A stretch of DNA of 64,000 nt from Euglena gracilis (lineage: Eukaryota > Euglenida > Euglenophyceae > Euglenales). The stretch spans positions 43,114,437-43,178,436 of the forward strand of contig CP154956.1 in NCBI GenBank assembly GCA_039621445.1, read 5' to 3'. The position numbers were made by a program, and so were the translations under genes. Shown here piece after piece: positions 21,511 to 33,145 of the stretch (the stretch's first letter is position 1; the number at the start of each line of letters is the position of its first letter). The notes beneath the pieces were generated by a model. The model was not told the DNA's origin, did no database searches, and saw only the letters and a program-made list of their open reading frames with translations.

Positions 21511-22223
21511 GGTGGTTTGGCCCCCCCCACCACTTCTGATGCATACGTGTGTCAGTGCAATTTATCCACTTTTGGTGAGATTGCACTTCAACAACCTGAA
21601 GGCTTTCATTTTGTTCGGTCCCAATCACACTTTGGCTTCCTGGGGAGGGGTACCCACCTCCCCCAGAAGGTTGTGACCCCGCCCCCTTGGTCTTGGAAGC
21701 TGTCAAGCAGGCCCATATCCAATGCCTTGCTGCTCTTCAGTTGGCTCTGGGAGTGTCCTCACTGAGTTCTTATGTTGCATTTTTTTTTCGTGTTTTCTCA
21801 AAATTCCTGGAATTTTTAATGCCTCACAAAAAGCTGCACAATGCATAACGAGGAGAAGATTGTCTGGAGATCTTTGGGTCGACCTTTGCCATCGAAGTTC
21901 TCCATCAGTTTCCTGTCTGCCGTTGTCGGTACTAGCTTGTGAGGTGACAAACTTGCAGGTCAGCCCATCAGGTCAAAAAGCGAGGACTCTGCTTCTCGCC
22001 GTTGCATTCTCCGCCACGGGGAATGCCAGTCATAAAACAAAGCCCAGTCGCGTGTTCAACCGCCAAGGCTGGCTGGCCGCCTGGCGCCGCCCCAAAGCCC
22101 TCTGCCGCGCTCAGGGCAACCGCGCTCGATGACGCCGCGCGAATACTGGGGCCAGGGCCGGATGGAGTCGGCTGATGCAGCTTTTGGCCTGCCTGTGCTT
22201 CAGTGTGGCAGTGCCTCATCTCC

Positions 22224-22290
<67 letters not shown>
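22224..22290. repeat. (GATA)n microsatellite
   Basis: Sixteen to seventeen GATA units directly abutting the left end of the foldback element that follows. Confidence 0.97.
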
Positions 22291-22292
<2 letters not shown>

Positions 22293-22577
22293 TGGCAGCC
22301 ATACTCTAAATGGACCCCCGGGGGGGTCCATTTAGAGTGTCCAGGGGGGGGGTCCATGTTTTTTGCGTTAATGATGGATAGGGTTAGGTGCGTGACTTAG
22401 GCTTAGGGTTAGGCCTAACTTGTACACCTAACACCCGTCTATAAGTTAGGCCTAACCCTAACCCTAAGTCGCGCACCTAACCCTATTCCATCATTAACGC
22501 AAAAAAACAACTATTTTGACCCCCTGGACACTCTAAATGGCACCCCCGGGGGGGTCCATTTAGAGTATGGCTGCTAT
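22291..22577. mobile_element. foldback element with telomere-like core, copy 1
   Basis: Ends ATATGGCAGCCATACTCTAA and its complement TTAGAGTATGGCTGCTATAT. Inside them sits a second pair GCGTTAATGATGGATAGGG / CCCTATTCCATCATTAACGC around a core with GGGTTAGGCCTAA and TTAGGCCTAACCCTAACCC. The left arm also contains its own ACTCTAAATGGACCC hairpin. Nearly the whole 287 bp can fold on itself. Related copy at 39,747-39,966. Inserted between (GATA)n and a TATATG repeat. Confidence 0.75.
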
Positions 22578-22697
22578 ATATATGTATATATGTATATATA
22601 TGTATATATATGTATATATATGTATATATAGAGATATATATATATATATATACATACATATATACATATATATATACATATATACATACATATATAT

Positions 22698-22728
<31 letters not shown>

Positions 22729-22732
22729 TATG
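22578..22732. repeat. TATATG/TATA microsatellite
   Basis: Alternating TATATATG, TACATA and TATA words over about 155 bp. Tyr/Ile ORFs are artefacts. Confidence 0.95.
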
Positions 22733-22904
22733 GTCTCTGCCCATCATTTTTTAAAAGGTCATCTTTTTACGAAGAAATGTTTTGTCACGCATTCTTTTGC
22801 ATCATGCCTCTCATGCTTTTGTTAATGTGTAAGGATTGGAAGTTTCGAAATGTTTTTGTTCAGTTTTATGTCCAAACCATACCATTGCTTAACACCTGTC
22901 CTAC

Positions 22905-23225
22905 CTCACCCCCAGGGGGGGGGGTGACTGACTGGTTTTTTCAGAGTGACTGACTGGTTTTTTTGGCCAAGAGCCCCCCCCCCCCCCCGGGGGTGGGGTA
23001 GGCCCGAAAATGAAGAAGTGGCTGACCCGGCGCCGAAGGCGCCGGAATTTTTTTGAGTTTTTTGAGATTTTTTGGTAAATTTTTATTGCTTTTTGAAGAG
23101 TGGCCGATCCCCCCCCCCCCGGGGGGGTAAAGTGACTGACTGGTTTTTTCGGAAAAAGTGACTGACTGGTTTTTCAGAGTGGAAAGTGACCCCCCTCCCC
23201 CCCCCCCGGGGGGGTCGCTAAGCAA
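22905..23225. mobile_element. C/G-run hairpin element with GTGACTGACTGG repeats
   Basis: Two pairs of GTGACTGACTGGTTTTTT words (about 22,925/22,947 and 23,133/23,157) flank a core of C/G runs, a CCGGCGCCGAAGGCGCCGG hairpin (23,027-23,045) and T-rich DNA. Composition and hairpin match the other MITE-like elements here. Its exact ends and any target duplication are not clear. Confidence 0.5.
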
Positions 23226-23519
23226 TGGTGTGGTCCAAACCCTCCAAATCAAACTGGTGTCCATGTGAGAGATTTCTTCTGATTTTTGTTCCCCCCCCCC
23301 CGTGGCTGAGCACCACCAGCCCCCCCCCCATGCCGATACCATTGGCCAAAGCAAGCCAAAGCCTCACACCTTGGTCTATCCCCGTGCTTTCATTGCTTGG
23401 ACGAGAGAACGAGTGCCAAATTTGGTTTTGACCACCCGAGAGTCTGTTCCCCGAGAAAATGGTGTTCTGCCTCACCTCCTGGCCGAGGAGGGGTTCTTTT
23501 AGGGGTATATCGCAGAATC

Positions 23520-23660
23520 ATGTTGCATTCCGGCAGAGGGCGCCGTCGCCATCCCCCCCTGCCTGCGAAAGCATCCCCCGCGTGACCCGGGAGTCCCACC
23601 CCGAGCTGTACCAGGACCGCATGGGGTTGTGGTGGTTTTGCTGACCGCCCCACCGCGACG
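23520..23660 (+). CDS. possible coding exon
   Basis: Frame SIPRVTRESHPELYQDRMG (about 23,568-23,625) has GC-ending codons and looks like genuine protein. The edges are not fixed, and the ORF ends at a TGA at 23,640. A second possible exon downstream reads FPTLGGLPIIGSHLPKRLST (about 23,790-23,850). No family recognised. Confidence 0.35.
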
Positions 23661-24072
23661 CATCGCCATTGCACCCGGCAACACACGGACCCTGTGTTGT
23701 CCCTTTGCCCCCCCCCCCCCCCCCCGCTGCCCCCACCCCCTTCCGTGTAAACTTGCAATCCGTGTGACCAACCAGCCTCTGCTGGTGCGTGTTCCCAACA
23801 CTCGGTGGCCTCCCCATCATTGGGTCCCACTTGCCAAAGCGATTATCCACCATGCCGGTGGAGGACGGGGAGGGGCAAGCTGGCTACCCCCCCCCCCGGG
23901 AAACTGTCATGCCCGAGAACCTGTCAGGGTCCCCGGTACCGGCCAACCTGTCAGGTGACAGTTCCCCGGGGGGGGGGGTGTAGGTAGCGTCAAAAGGACC
24001 CCTCAAACGTCACTGAGAGCAGCCAGCCAGGATTTGGTCCGCCGTGGCCAGGGCCACCTGCCCGAGCTGAGC

Positions 24073-24110
24073 TGTGTTCAGTGTTCAGTGTTCAGTGTTC
24101 AGTGTTCAGG
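24073..24110. repeat. TGTTCAG heptamer tandem repeat
   Basis: Five perfect copies of TGTTCAG in a row. Confidence 0.9.
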
Positions 24111-25040
24111 GGGGCCCACAGGCAGGAACGAAGCTCCAAACCCAAAACCATTCACTCTGGGAAGAAAAGCCTGGGGCTGCGCGCACTGAGGAAAAATACA
24201 TGTTGACCAAAAAAATTGGATTGTTTCAGTTTATGATGCATACATCCAGAGGCGCAAATCGACCCTAACCAAAACCATTATTGGCATTTTGGCAGGTGAG
24301 GGACACACAGATGCGGTTTTTCCCCGTTTTTTTTTTGCGTTTTTCAATTTTGGCAAAACGCGTTTTTTCTGTTTTTTGTGTGGTTTTTTTCCCCAGCAAT
24401 TTTTGGATTTATTTGCGGTTTTTTTTGTGGCTTTTTTTTGTGAGGTTTTTTTTTTGAGGGTCCATGTTGCGTCCCCCCCCCTGATTGTGGGTGAATGTCA
24501 CAAGCAGCCACAGTATGGTCGGGTGGCAGCCCCCCCCCCCCCGGGTGGGCGTTAAGAATATTCGGGGGGGGGGTCGTATGGGATGACCCGGGCCGACTTT
24601 TTGGGAAAATTGGGGTTATTGATGGGATAGGGTTTGGGCCCAACCGGCTTCCTGTCAGGCTCCCATTTTTAGAAAGTTAGAGAGAAGTTAGACCGCATGT
24701 TGCACCAAGTTGGGCAGAATTTAGGCCGAATTTGGGCAATTTTTAAGCAGAATGCGTTCCCAGAAAATCTTCCAAATTTGGGACCAAATTTCTGGTTTTA
24801 AACTTTTCCCCTAAATACAACCAATTTTCAGCGCCCATCCTTACCCCAACCCTTAAAATTAAGTGCCAACTCTCCCCGAATCCGTTGCCGGTTGCCCGGA
24901 AAACACGTGTTTCCCCCTTCCTCGGGACCGAAAAGTCGAAAAGTCGGACCTGGGTCACCCCGTGCGACCCCCCCCCCCGGAAATTCTTAACGGCCCCCCC
25001 AGGGGGGGTTAGAATGTGGCTGCCGGTCGGGTATCCCTGC
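24111..25040. other. no gene recognised
   Basis: T-rich stretch (24,315-24,460) with long T runs, then C/G-run hairpins at about 24,530-24,570 and 24,968-25,010. No biased ORF. Confidence 0.4.
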
Positions 25041-25045
25041 TCTCT

Positions 25046-25110
25046 TTACAAGAGGTCACAAATCCCCCGTTTGCGGGTCGAAACCGCAACAAACTGTGAC
25101 GACCTCTTTA
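25046..25110. ncRNA. strong hairpin, possible structured RNA
   Basis: AAGAGGTCACA is matched by TGTGACGACCTCTT, and an inner TTGCGG/CCGCAA stem closes a 7-base loop GTCGAAA. The inner stem-loop resembles a tRNA T arm in size, but the loop lacks the expected TTC start and no other tRNA arms fit. A 98-codon ORF (25,019-25,313) also crosses it. Class unknown. Confidence 0.3.
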
Positions 25111-25889
25111 ACGTGTCAAGACTGGGTGATTGGACGCACCTCTCGAGGATCAAACCCGAAGACATCAGCCATGCTCGGGTAACACGCCCGAGGGTCGCCG
25201 CCGGCCAAAGTTCCAAACACGGCAAACCACAGCAGATGGACACCCCACATGTGACCGCGGACAGTCCTGGGGTATCTTTGGCAAAAGCTTTAAGTGCCTT
25301 CACGGTCGTCTAAAATGACCCTCCCGGTTTATTCTGAAGTCTGAGATTTTATTATTCAAAGTCAGAATCTCCCCCCCAAAAGCGTTTCACCAGGTCCCCA
25401 GCCTTTTTTGCCCTTTTGGCTCATTTTTTTATTTTTTTCTGCTATTCATTCTCTTCTGTTCTTATTTATGCTCTTTTTGATATTTATTCTGGTCCAAGTT
25501 CAATGTTTTTCTAATTGCATGATTTTTATCATGGGGTCTTATAATTTGGGCAACTGAAGTTGCCCCCCCCCCCCCGAAGGGGGGCATTATTTCAAGGTCA
25601 CTGAGCTCCTATCTTTATCAGGTAAGGTCACTGGGCTCTTATCTTTTATAGGTCAGAGCGAAGCTTACCAGGGGGGAAACTCCTTGTTGACGCCCCCCCC
25701 CTCTTGGGTCAGTAAGAACTAAAGAAATAATAAATAAGTAATTAATAATTAATAATAAATAATAAATAGTGAATTATAAATTAATAACTAATAATTATTA
25801 ATGATTAATAAAGTAACAAAATAACACCTAAAAGCACAGGATTTATCTATACACTCTTCAGGGCTCCCGGGACCATGTGGGATTTTTAT

Positions 25890-26345
25890 TATACCTCCCC
25901 CCCCCCTTGTCCAACGACCGGGCTTGTCCAACGACCCCCCCCCCCCCCCCGGTCAGAGACGATCTTTTCGTATCCGATCTTAGGGAAATGAGACTTGATA
26001 ATGTTCTTGCTTTTGATTTTGATTTAACAAACTGTGGTGCTTGATCACTTAATGCTTTTTGCTTGAACTGTTTTGAAGGGACAACATCATATGTGTGCAA
26101 TGATGGTCTTGTGGTAATTTGTTCCATCTTCCTTGAGTCAACATTATGCATGAGATTGGCTATTGTCAGGCGCGAAGCGCCAAAAAAATTCCAGCGAGAC
26201 GCGCCGGAAATCCCCCCCCCCCTTGCCTAACGACCACCCCCACTGGTCAGAGACGAACATTGGCCATTTTAACGACCGCCCCCCCCCCCGGTCAGAGACG
26301 AACATTAGCGGTCGTTGGACAGGGGGGGGGGAGGTAGGACAAGTT
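25890..26345. mobile_element. family-1-like elements with GGTCAGAGACGA repeats
   Basis: Several GTCCAACGACC / GGTCAGAGACGA words next to C/G runs at 25,905-25,970 and 26,213-26,330, closing with GGTCGTTGGACAGGGGGG. A GGCGCGAAGCGCC hairpin lies at 26,170. They match family 1 (1-331), but the centre differs. The roughly 230 bp between them may be the interior of one element. Confidence 0.5.
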
Positions 26346-27640
26346 CCTGGGCAGGAGTGGGTTCATACCGCAAAATGGCGGTTCTCGCTACCTACCCCCC
26401 GGGGGGGGGGGCTCAGAAGAGACTGATTGGTTTTTAAGTGGAAAGTGACCACTGCGTGGGTGTCGGTAAACAATAGTCTATCCACAGCCACAGCAAATAC
26501 GCTGGCTCTGGCAAGTTCCCCCATCAGATGGGAGGGCCAGCTCAACGGTAGACAAATGCACTGTAGATCTTCCCTGCCTTTCTTCGCCTCCAACTGCCTC
26601 CTCGGTGCAAACCGCTCAAATCGCCCAATCCGAGTGCCCGGCTTTCAGGCCTTCTGACTCAGCATCAATTGAGATCCAGACACTGGGAAGGCGGGAGGGT
26701 TGCCAAAAGTCAGCCTGCTTCCCACCCCACTCCACAAACTGTCCTCTCTGCGCCACCTCCCCTTTAGGGGAGGTTTTGGGTTCTGGTTGCCCGGCATTGT
26801 TTTGGCAGAGGTTTCCACCTGCGGCAGAGAACGCCTGCACAATGTTTCGTCTCGGCCTGGTTGCAAAAAAAAAACCAGAAGGCCTGCCGACCACTCATTC
26901 TGAGTCCTGGGGCCAGGGTTTGACATGAGGAGGGTGTCCAGTATTTAAGTGGGATTGTCCCTCCACAGGGAGGTCCAAGCCACCGCCGCCCCCAGGGTTA
27001 TTCTGGAGCCCAAATGGACCCCTCACCCTGGGGGGTCCAGCCTTTTTTTCCAAGTCAGCATCTCCAAGCTGGGCTGTAGCAGGTCCCCTCACCAACCCAG
27101 CTTCTGGACCAAAAGCTGGATTGAAGATTTTTTTTGGTGCAAAGCTTTGAAGCTTTTTTTTTGAGAAATGTTGTCAAAATGACCAGACAATGGCATTTTT
27201 GAGTATTTTTATTGAGTATTTTATTTTGGGGTGTTCGATTCAAAATGTCGTTGAATTCAAATTTTTATTAAAAGTAATGGAACTTTGAAGAAATTCCCAA
27301 CTCAGCTGGGTTTGCATTTCTTGCCCATTTTCGGGCACCAGTTTGGACCCCTCATCCTTGACCAAACACAAACATTTTTGGGCGAAAAATTTCAAAAAAA
27401 TTAGGGTTTTAAGTTTCTATTTTCCGCGGGCGGTCAAAGGGCCGGGCCGATCGAAGGGGTCCAAAATTCAAAAGAAAAAGTCGAAAACCCCCATTTTCCT
27501 CCAGGGTGGGGTGGATAGACAATGTCCCAGCGATGCCAGAAATCATTTTTTTCCCCTTTGGAGTTGGTTTGCTTTTGCCGAGATTTTGCGACTTCATTTT
27601 TGCTTGGTTGGAGAAAAATTTGCCAGAATGTTGTTGTTTT
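26346..27640. other. no gene recognised
   Basis: Mixed sequence with weak ORFs on both strands and no convincing codon bias. A possible coding patch around 26,560-26,660 is too short to judge. Confidence 0.35.
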
Positions 27641-27644
27641 AAAA

Positions 27645-28072
27645 AAGATGCCTACCCCTGGACCCCCTACTCCAAGAGGGGGGGTCCAACCAGCACTCCC
27701 TCCCCCCAGCCTGCTCCTTTTTCGAGCTGTCTGGCAGGACCTGCCCTCCCTTCCCTTGGGTTAATCCCCGATCAGACCCCCGCCAATCCCCCACCAGGCT
27801 TCCGTCCAGAGCTTGGGACCAGGCCAAGAAACACTTTGGCCATGCCACTGTTTGGGTGGGGGGTGTCCCCCCCCCCCCAGAGGGAGAGGGTGTTCTGTGC
27901 TCCCCCCCTCAACCCTGATGTTGAACCCTGGTTGGGCCTTCCGATGTCAATATTAGAGCAGGCCGCATATATGACTGCATATATGGCTTCGGTCGCCCCT
28001 TCCTCTTTCTCTTTAGCACCGGCACCTGCCTCGATATTACCCATCCCTGACTCAATGTCTTCTTTTGTGTGA
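27645..28072 (+). CDS. weak ORF, possible exon
   Basis: An open frame 27,506-28,072 includes TPSPQPAPFSSCLAGPALPS, LIPDQTPANPPPGFRPELG and YMTAYMASVAPSSFSLAPAP before a TGA. Codon bias is weaker than in the clear exons, and no splice sites or domain stand out. Confidence 0.25.
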
Positions 28073-28439
28073 CGAACTTGTTTGCCTTATATGAGCTGCT
28101 GTTGATCTGCATTCATTTTTATAGGATGGGAGATGGAGTGGGTATTATTATTTATTTGTCCCCTCCAGCATTTCAAAGATTTAATCACCCTAAACACAGA
28201 TTGGGTTGGCTCACCAGGCAACAGAAAACTGCCAAGCTTTGTGGATAGGGAAGCCACAGCTGTAGAATCACAGCAATTTCCTCTGGACAACATGGGCGGA
28301 TTATTTGCAACCCCCCCCCTGGTCAATAAATCAAAAAAAATGCCAAGATTGTGAAAATTTCCACGGACAAAGTTTTGATGGTCATCCCCTATTCGGGATT
28401 CAGCCATTTGGTGGCCAAAATTACCCCCCCCCCCCCAAC

Positions 28440-28965
28440 CCCCCCCCCCAAATATAAGAAACCCGTTTCTTATATTTGGGTGTCGGCCGATCGGCCCAAA
28501 GGGTTTCTTATATTTGGGGGTTTCTTATATTTGGGTGTCGAAGGCCGGCCCCAAGGGTTTCTTTTAAATGGAACTTTTTCTTCCTTCGGATCATTCATAT
28601 AATTAATTACATGTGACCGCCGTGCATAGGATTCTTCATGTCTGACTGCCATTGGAGCAGTGGGGAAGAGGGTCGTGGCACGGACAGGTGTCTCCAAAAA
28701 GCAGTTGCTGCTGAACTCTTGATTTGCAAAGAAGCAATAGACTGGACTGGCTTCATCTTTGTGTTGACCGCGCCTTGAGATTTGCTGTGGCCCATGGTGA
28801 AAATGAGGGGTTTCTTATATTTGGATTGGCGTCCAACAGCCCAGGGGTTTCTTATATTTGGGGGTTTCTTATATTTGGGTGTCGGCTGAAAATCAGCCAA
28901 AGGGTTTCTTATATTTGGGGGTTTCTTATAGCGAGGGGTTTCTTATATTTGGGGGGGGGGGGGTT
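28440..28965. repeat. GGGTTTCTTATATTTGGG repeats in two clusters
   Basis: At least seven copies of GGGTTTCTTATATTTGGG, four at 28,465-28,562 (one inverted at 28,448) and four at 28,808-28,955, often as pairs joined by GTGTCGG. They bracket about 250 bp of unrelated DNA (28,565-28,805). Confidence 0.85.
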
Positions 28966-28968
28966 AAG

Positions 28969-29361
28969 TCCAACGACCCCCCTATGTCCAATGACCACCC
29001 CCCCGGTCAGAGGACACCTTTTCGGAGGTTTGACCAAATTTTTTAGTCCTGGCGTGAAGCGCCGGGACGAAAAAATTTGCCCCAAAATTGGCCAAAAATT
29101 TGGCCAAAATGCCATTTTTGACACTTTTTGGACAAAAATTTGTCAAAATTGCCCAAAATTTTCGGCGCAAAGCGCCGGAAGGGAAAATTTGGGCATTTTT
29201 GGGTGGGTAGGGACCCGGGTACCCACCAACTTTCTTTTGACCCCATGTCCAACGACCACCCCCCCCGGTCAGAGGACACCTTTTTGGTCACTACCCTATG
29301 TCCAACGACCACCCCCCCGGTCAGAGGACAGAGGTTACCGGTCATTGGACATAGGGGGGGG
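28969..29361. mobile_element. MITE-like element, family 1, copy 2
   Basis: Nearly identical to 1-331 over its length: same ends (TATGTCCAATGACC / GGTCATTGGACATA), same two GGCGC hairpins, same GGGTAGGGACCCGGGTACCC palindrome. It carries an extra internal duplication of about 50 bp (29,270-29,330: CCCTATGTCCAACGACC...GGTCAGAGGACA). High identity between copies suggests recent movement. Confidence 0.75.
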
Positions 29362-29479
29362 TAATAAAGATGAAAGTTCCAGGAACCCTATGCCGGTAAA
29401 TTCCACTCACAGGGGGGATTTTCAGAGTGTTTAATGTGGTCTTTGCCTGCACACACAGCCGTGCCGCATCATTCACCAC

Positions 29480-29660
29480 AGAGAGCAGTAAACAGTTTCA
29501 GTGAAAGCAGTGGTGTGTTTCCGGTGGTGTCGACCATAGCATTTGGTGATACCGGGATGGGCAACTTGGGATGGGTGCAGGGCCTGACTTGGGCTGGCGG
29601 CGGGGGGAGGGTGCTCCGAGACTGGCACGATGCCCTCGGAAGGCAGCCGAGGGGTTAACA
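29480..29660 (+). CDS. possible terminal coding exon
   Basis: Frame GVFPVVSTIAFGDTGMGNLG, WVQGLTWAGGGGRVLRDWHD and ALGRQPRG then TAA. The amino-acid pattern looks protein-like but codon bias is moderate, and there is no upstream partner. Confidence 0.3.
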
Positions 29661-30390
29661 CCTGCAATTCTTCTGCATTTTCGACGCAATTTCCCATCCA
29701 AGTGCCAGAATCAGATGGGTGGCTGCATTTCTTACTGATGCGCTGGCTTCAGATGCAAAAAATTCCAGCAACAAAGCACCTCTGACCTCTGATCTTGCAA
29801 GGTAACAGAAGAATTTGCACAAAAGTGCATAGTGCAAAAACTAAAATTCACATAAAATGGTATAATTTTTCCAAGAGTAGTTGTATATTTTTCAAGGTTG
29901 CAGCAACGGCCAAAGTCGCCTAAATGGTATCCAAAAGTGGCCAACAGTGGCCAACAGTGGCCAACAATGGCCAAAGGTGGCCAAAGTGGCTGAAATTAGC
30001 CAAAAGGGGCAAGAAATGGACGGCTGATAATGCGTATAACCAGGGTTTGCTCTTTGTGTAACCAAACAATCTGGGTTGCTGATAAAAGATTTGGTCGCGG
30101 CATTGGTGGGGCGTAATGCATCCCCGCCAACATCATTACCACAGTTCAAATCCCGAATTGGGGGAAAAGGAGCAGAGAATAAAAGTAAAAAATAAAAGCA
30201 AATCGCAAAATGTATGAGTAAAAAATTCTGAAATAAATGAAACACTAATGAAACAAGAAAAAAATATTTGAAAAAAATGGGGGGAAAACAGGAAACAAAA
30301 CAGAAAAAAAAATCGAAAATGAAAATCGAATCGCTCATCAACCATTGAAATTGTTGATGTGCGCAATGGCACACGCCTACCCGCCCCCCC
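29661..30390. other. no gene recognised
   Basis: AT-rich DNA with a patch of GGCCAACAGT-like repeats (29,935-29,990) and A-rich sequence. No supported gene. Confidence 0.4.
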
Positions 30391-30397
30391 CCCCCCC

Positions 30398-30868
30398 CGG
30401 GCAATTGACGCCCCCGGGCAATTGACGCCCCCGGGCAATTGACGCCCCCGGGCAATTGTCACCCCTGGCTGTGCCGGCCAATTTGTCACCCCGGGAAATT
30501 GTCACCCCCGTCCGTGCTGCCCAATTTGTCACCCCCCCCTACAGAAGATGTTTGTGAACTTTCTTTTCACCAACACGACTCGATTGATCCTCTATTTCGC
30601 CACAACATGCTGAGAAATGTCACATACCAAATGCTCTGCACAATATCACGACCATAGCTGCATCTTTGCGTGTTCACTGGTGTTTCAGATGGTGTTTTTG
30701 GTCATTTGGATTTAATGTGGCCTACATGGGTGGGCAATTGACGCCCCCGGGCAATTGACGCCCCCGGGCAATTGTCACCCCCCTCTGTGCTGGCCAAATT
30801 GTCACCCCGGGAAATTGTCACCCCCCTCCGTGCTGCCCGATTTGTCACGCGACAATTGCCCGGGGGGG
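30398..30868. repeat. 17-bp minisatellite (GGGCAATTGACGCCCCC), two blocks
   Basis: Block 1 (30,398-30,540) has four GGGCAATTG(A/T)C units and diverged CAATTTGTCACCCC units. Block 2 (30,733-30,868) repeats the same order including CCGTGCTGCCC. About 190 bp of unique DNA lies between. The units are partly self-complementary (CAATTG). Confidence 0.85.
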
Positions 30869-32640
30869 GGGGGGCGGGTACCGAAATTTCATTTAATTTT
30901 GATGGCTTAACAACGGGTACTTCTGAGAAAAGAGAAAAGAGGAAACACAGCGACCACAAAGTGGAGGTGGAGGTGTTGTGCACGAGGTCCAAGAGATGTC
31001 CAAGAGGGTCAAATGAAGCTAAATTTTAGTGTGCTGCATTAAATGACCCCCTGGACACTGGACACAATGGTTTCAAGTCAGCTGACACATCCGTTTACAG
31101 CCAATGTATTGTGCCTCATTTTCAGACTAAAATACTGTGGGTGAAGGGTACCTTTAAACAAAAATTTTCCGGAAAAAAAACGTGGAATGGCCGTTTAGTT
31201 TGATGTTTCAGGGGTCAAAAATGGTTTTTAATAGGCTCCGAATTCAGGCCCAGAAGGCTGGTCCTTTTGCTGTTCTAATGCTACAAAATATCTCGCATCC
31301 AAGGATAAGGATTTTCAAACTGCAGTGATGCCGTACCCTCTGAATGATACGTGTGTGAAGTTGTACAAGTATTTGGTGTGGACAGATGCGCAAACCGACC
31401 AAACAGGTTGTTTGCGCATTTACACATACCAGCCATTTGCAAGATTTCACAAACACACCAATTCAGCTGGCCCTTTTTACAGTCAGGCAATGGTCGGTGT
31501 GCCCATTTTCACAAACTGCAGGATCAGGGCATCATTTCACGGTTTTATTCTCACCTGCCCCAAATCTTCTCAGTATCACCCACGTTTACGAGGCAACCAC
31601 TGGAAGGTTTCAAACACACATCTGGGGTTTTTGTGTACCCCATATGCTGTGGTGAGACCTTCTCCAAGGCACCCTAACTGTCCCTGCTTTCATCTCCGCG
31701 ACCTGATCCTGATCACAATGTTTGGGTTTTGGGGGTCAGGTGTTATCATTTTTCAAAAAAACGTCGATGGCGCAAATACGCACATCGATAAAAAATTCCT
31801 AATTGCGACAGCGCCGCCTAAGAAAGGCATCATCTTGGGTCTTTAGGCAGTTCGTTTAATTTTATTTCACTTCCGAGATTTTGCCGTTTTGGCCACTGAC
31901 ACATCTGGACCCTGTTCTGGGTTGTTTTCCGTTTACTTTGGGGCTGTTATTGGGGCAAAAAAATTCGCTTTTTTCAAAATTTCTCTTTAGGAAGGAAAAA
32001 TAAAGAATGTCCGGCGACCTAAAATCCGAAGCCCTTGGAACACCTATCCAACCATGCTCTACATTTCCCCAACTGCGACCTCTGAGTTGTGTAGCCTGAG
32101 TTGCGAATTCATTCAACCAATTTTGGCCCATTTTGAGGGCATTTCGGATTATTCGGGGGGGGGGTCTCTACAATTCCTCCAGGGGTGCATTTGGTTTGTC
32201 AGATACTTTTAAAAATAATGCATGTTTTGTCGAGATATCTTGGAAGGATCATTTTTTGACCCAAGACTCCCCTTGGCGAAATGGCGGAGTCACAGTGGGG
32301 GGGGGGTTGGTGAATCCCACTCATTTTAGATTTCTTGTTGGTTGAATAACTCGGGCCTGGCGGAGAGTTGGGGGTCAAACGGAGGTGATTCCGAAAGCCG
32401 GGATCCAGTCGCTTGCGTCTGAAAAAAAATTCCAGGAACAGACCTGGGTCGTTGATGGTCCATCTGCAATTATTGTTGCCAACCCTGACACAGGCTGGAA
32501 TTGAACCCCCCTTAGCAAACTTCGCAATAGTCTTTTTTATTTTTGTCCCTTTTCCTACTCCAGGTCAAGTTCTCTATTCAGCAACCCCGCATCTGTACAG
32601 ATATAAATATGTATATATGTATAATATATGTATATATATG
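30869..32640. other. no gene recognised
   Basis: AT-balanced DNA with few C/G runs. Overlapping ORFs at 31,325-31,846 have no codon bias and no recognisable domain. A small microsatellite TATATATGTATAA lies near 32,600. Confidence 0.4.
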
Positions 32641-32710
32641 GCAAGTGTTAGGTTTAGTACCCCCCCCCGGAGGTACTAAACTTGACACTGGGTTGGGCAC
32701 GGGTCTGGTG

Positions 32711-33018
32711 CAGGCTTGTGCTTAGTCGGGTGCCTACCCCACGGGGGGGGGGTGCTAGGGGCAGGCACCCCATAGCACCCGATCCGACCCCCCCCCGGAG
32801 GGGGGGTAGGGTTTTGGGGGGTGCCTGCCCCTAGCAGGCACCCCCCTCCGACCCCGGCGCCGAAGGCGCCGGGGGCCCGGAAAAGGCCATTTTCAATGAA
32901 AATTTTCTGGGTCCGGCCCGGACCCCTATCCCCCCCGGGGGGGGGTGTGCCTGCTAGGGGCAGGCACCCTATAGCACCCACCCCCCCCTCCCCCCCCCGG
33001 TTGGTAAGCACAAGCATG
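32711..33018. mobile_element. hAT-like MITE nested in the inverted repeat
   Basis: Ends CAGGCTTGTGCTTA and TAAGCACAAGCATG (13 of 14 complementary) with the direct repeat GTCTGGTG on both sides (32,703-32,710 and 33,019-33,026). Interior: C/G runs, GGGGCAGGCACCCC units and a CGGCGCCGAAGGCGCCG hairpin. The GGCAGGCACCC interior is shared with 43.79-43.96 kb. Confidence 0.85.
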
Positions 33019-33032
33019 GTCTGGTGGACTGA

Positions 33033-33145
33033 CTAACCCCTAACCCCTAACCCCTAACCCCTAACCCCTGACCCCTAACCCCTAACCCTAACCACAACCC
33101 TAACCCACGGCGTAAACCTGGGGTTAGTGAAAGGCATGGGGTTAG
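33033..33145. repeat. interstitial telomere-like repeats (CCCCTAA)n
   Basis: Eight or more CTAACCC(C) units, then CCCTAACC and, after a short break, GGGGTTAGGGTTAGG in the opposite orientation. The complementary TTAGGGG units appear at 33,408-33,435. The distance from any chromosome end is unknown, so they may be element sequence and not old telomere. Confidence 0.8.

Noticed and set aside
22000-22132. Possible exon NRQGWLAAWRRPKALCRAQG
   Set aside because: The minus strand gives an equally plausible peptide (Ala/Gly-rich), and neither has clear splice sites.
25060-25095. tRNA gene suggested by a 5-bp stem with 7-base loop
   Set aside because: The loop GTCGAAA lacks the T-loop consensus, and acceptor, D and anticodon arms cannot be placed.
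31325-31846. Three overlapping ORFs at 31.3-31.8 kb
   Set aside because: All three frames are open with AT-balanced third positions and no motifs, as expected by chance in a stop-poor stretch.
33033-33145. A true chromosome end
   Set aside because: The telomere-like repeats are short, occur in both orientations as arms of an inverted repeat, and DNA continues on both sides.
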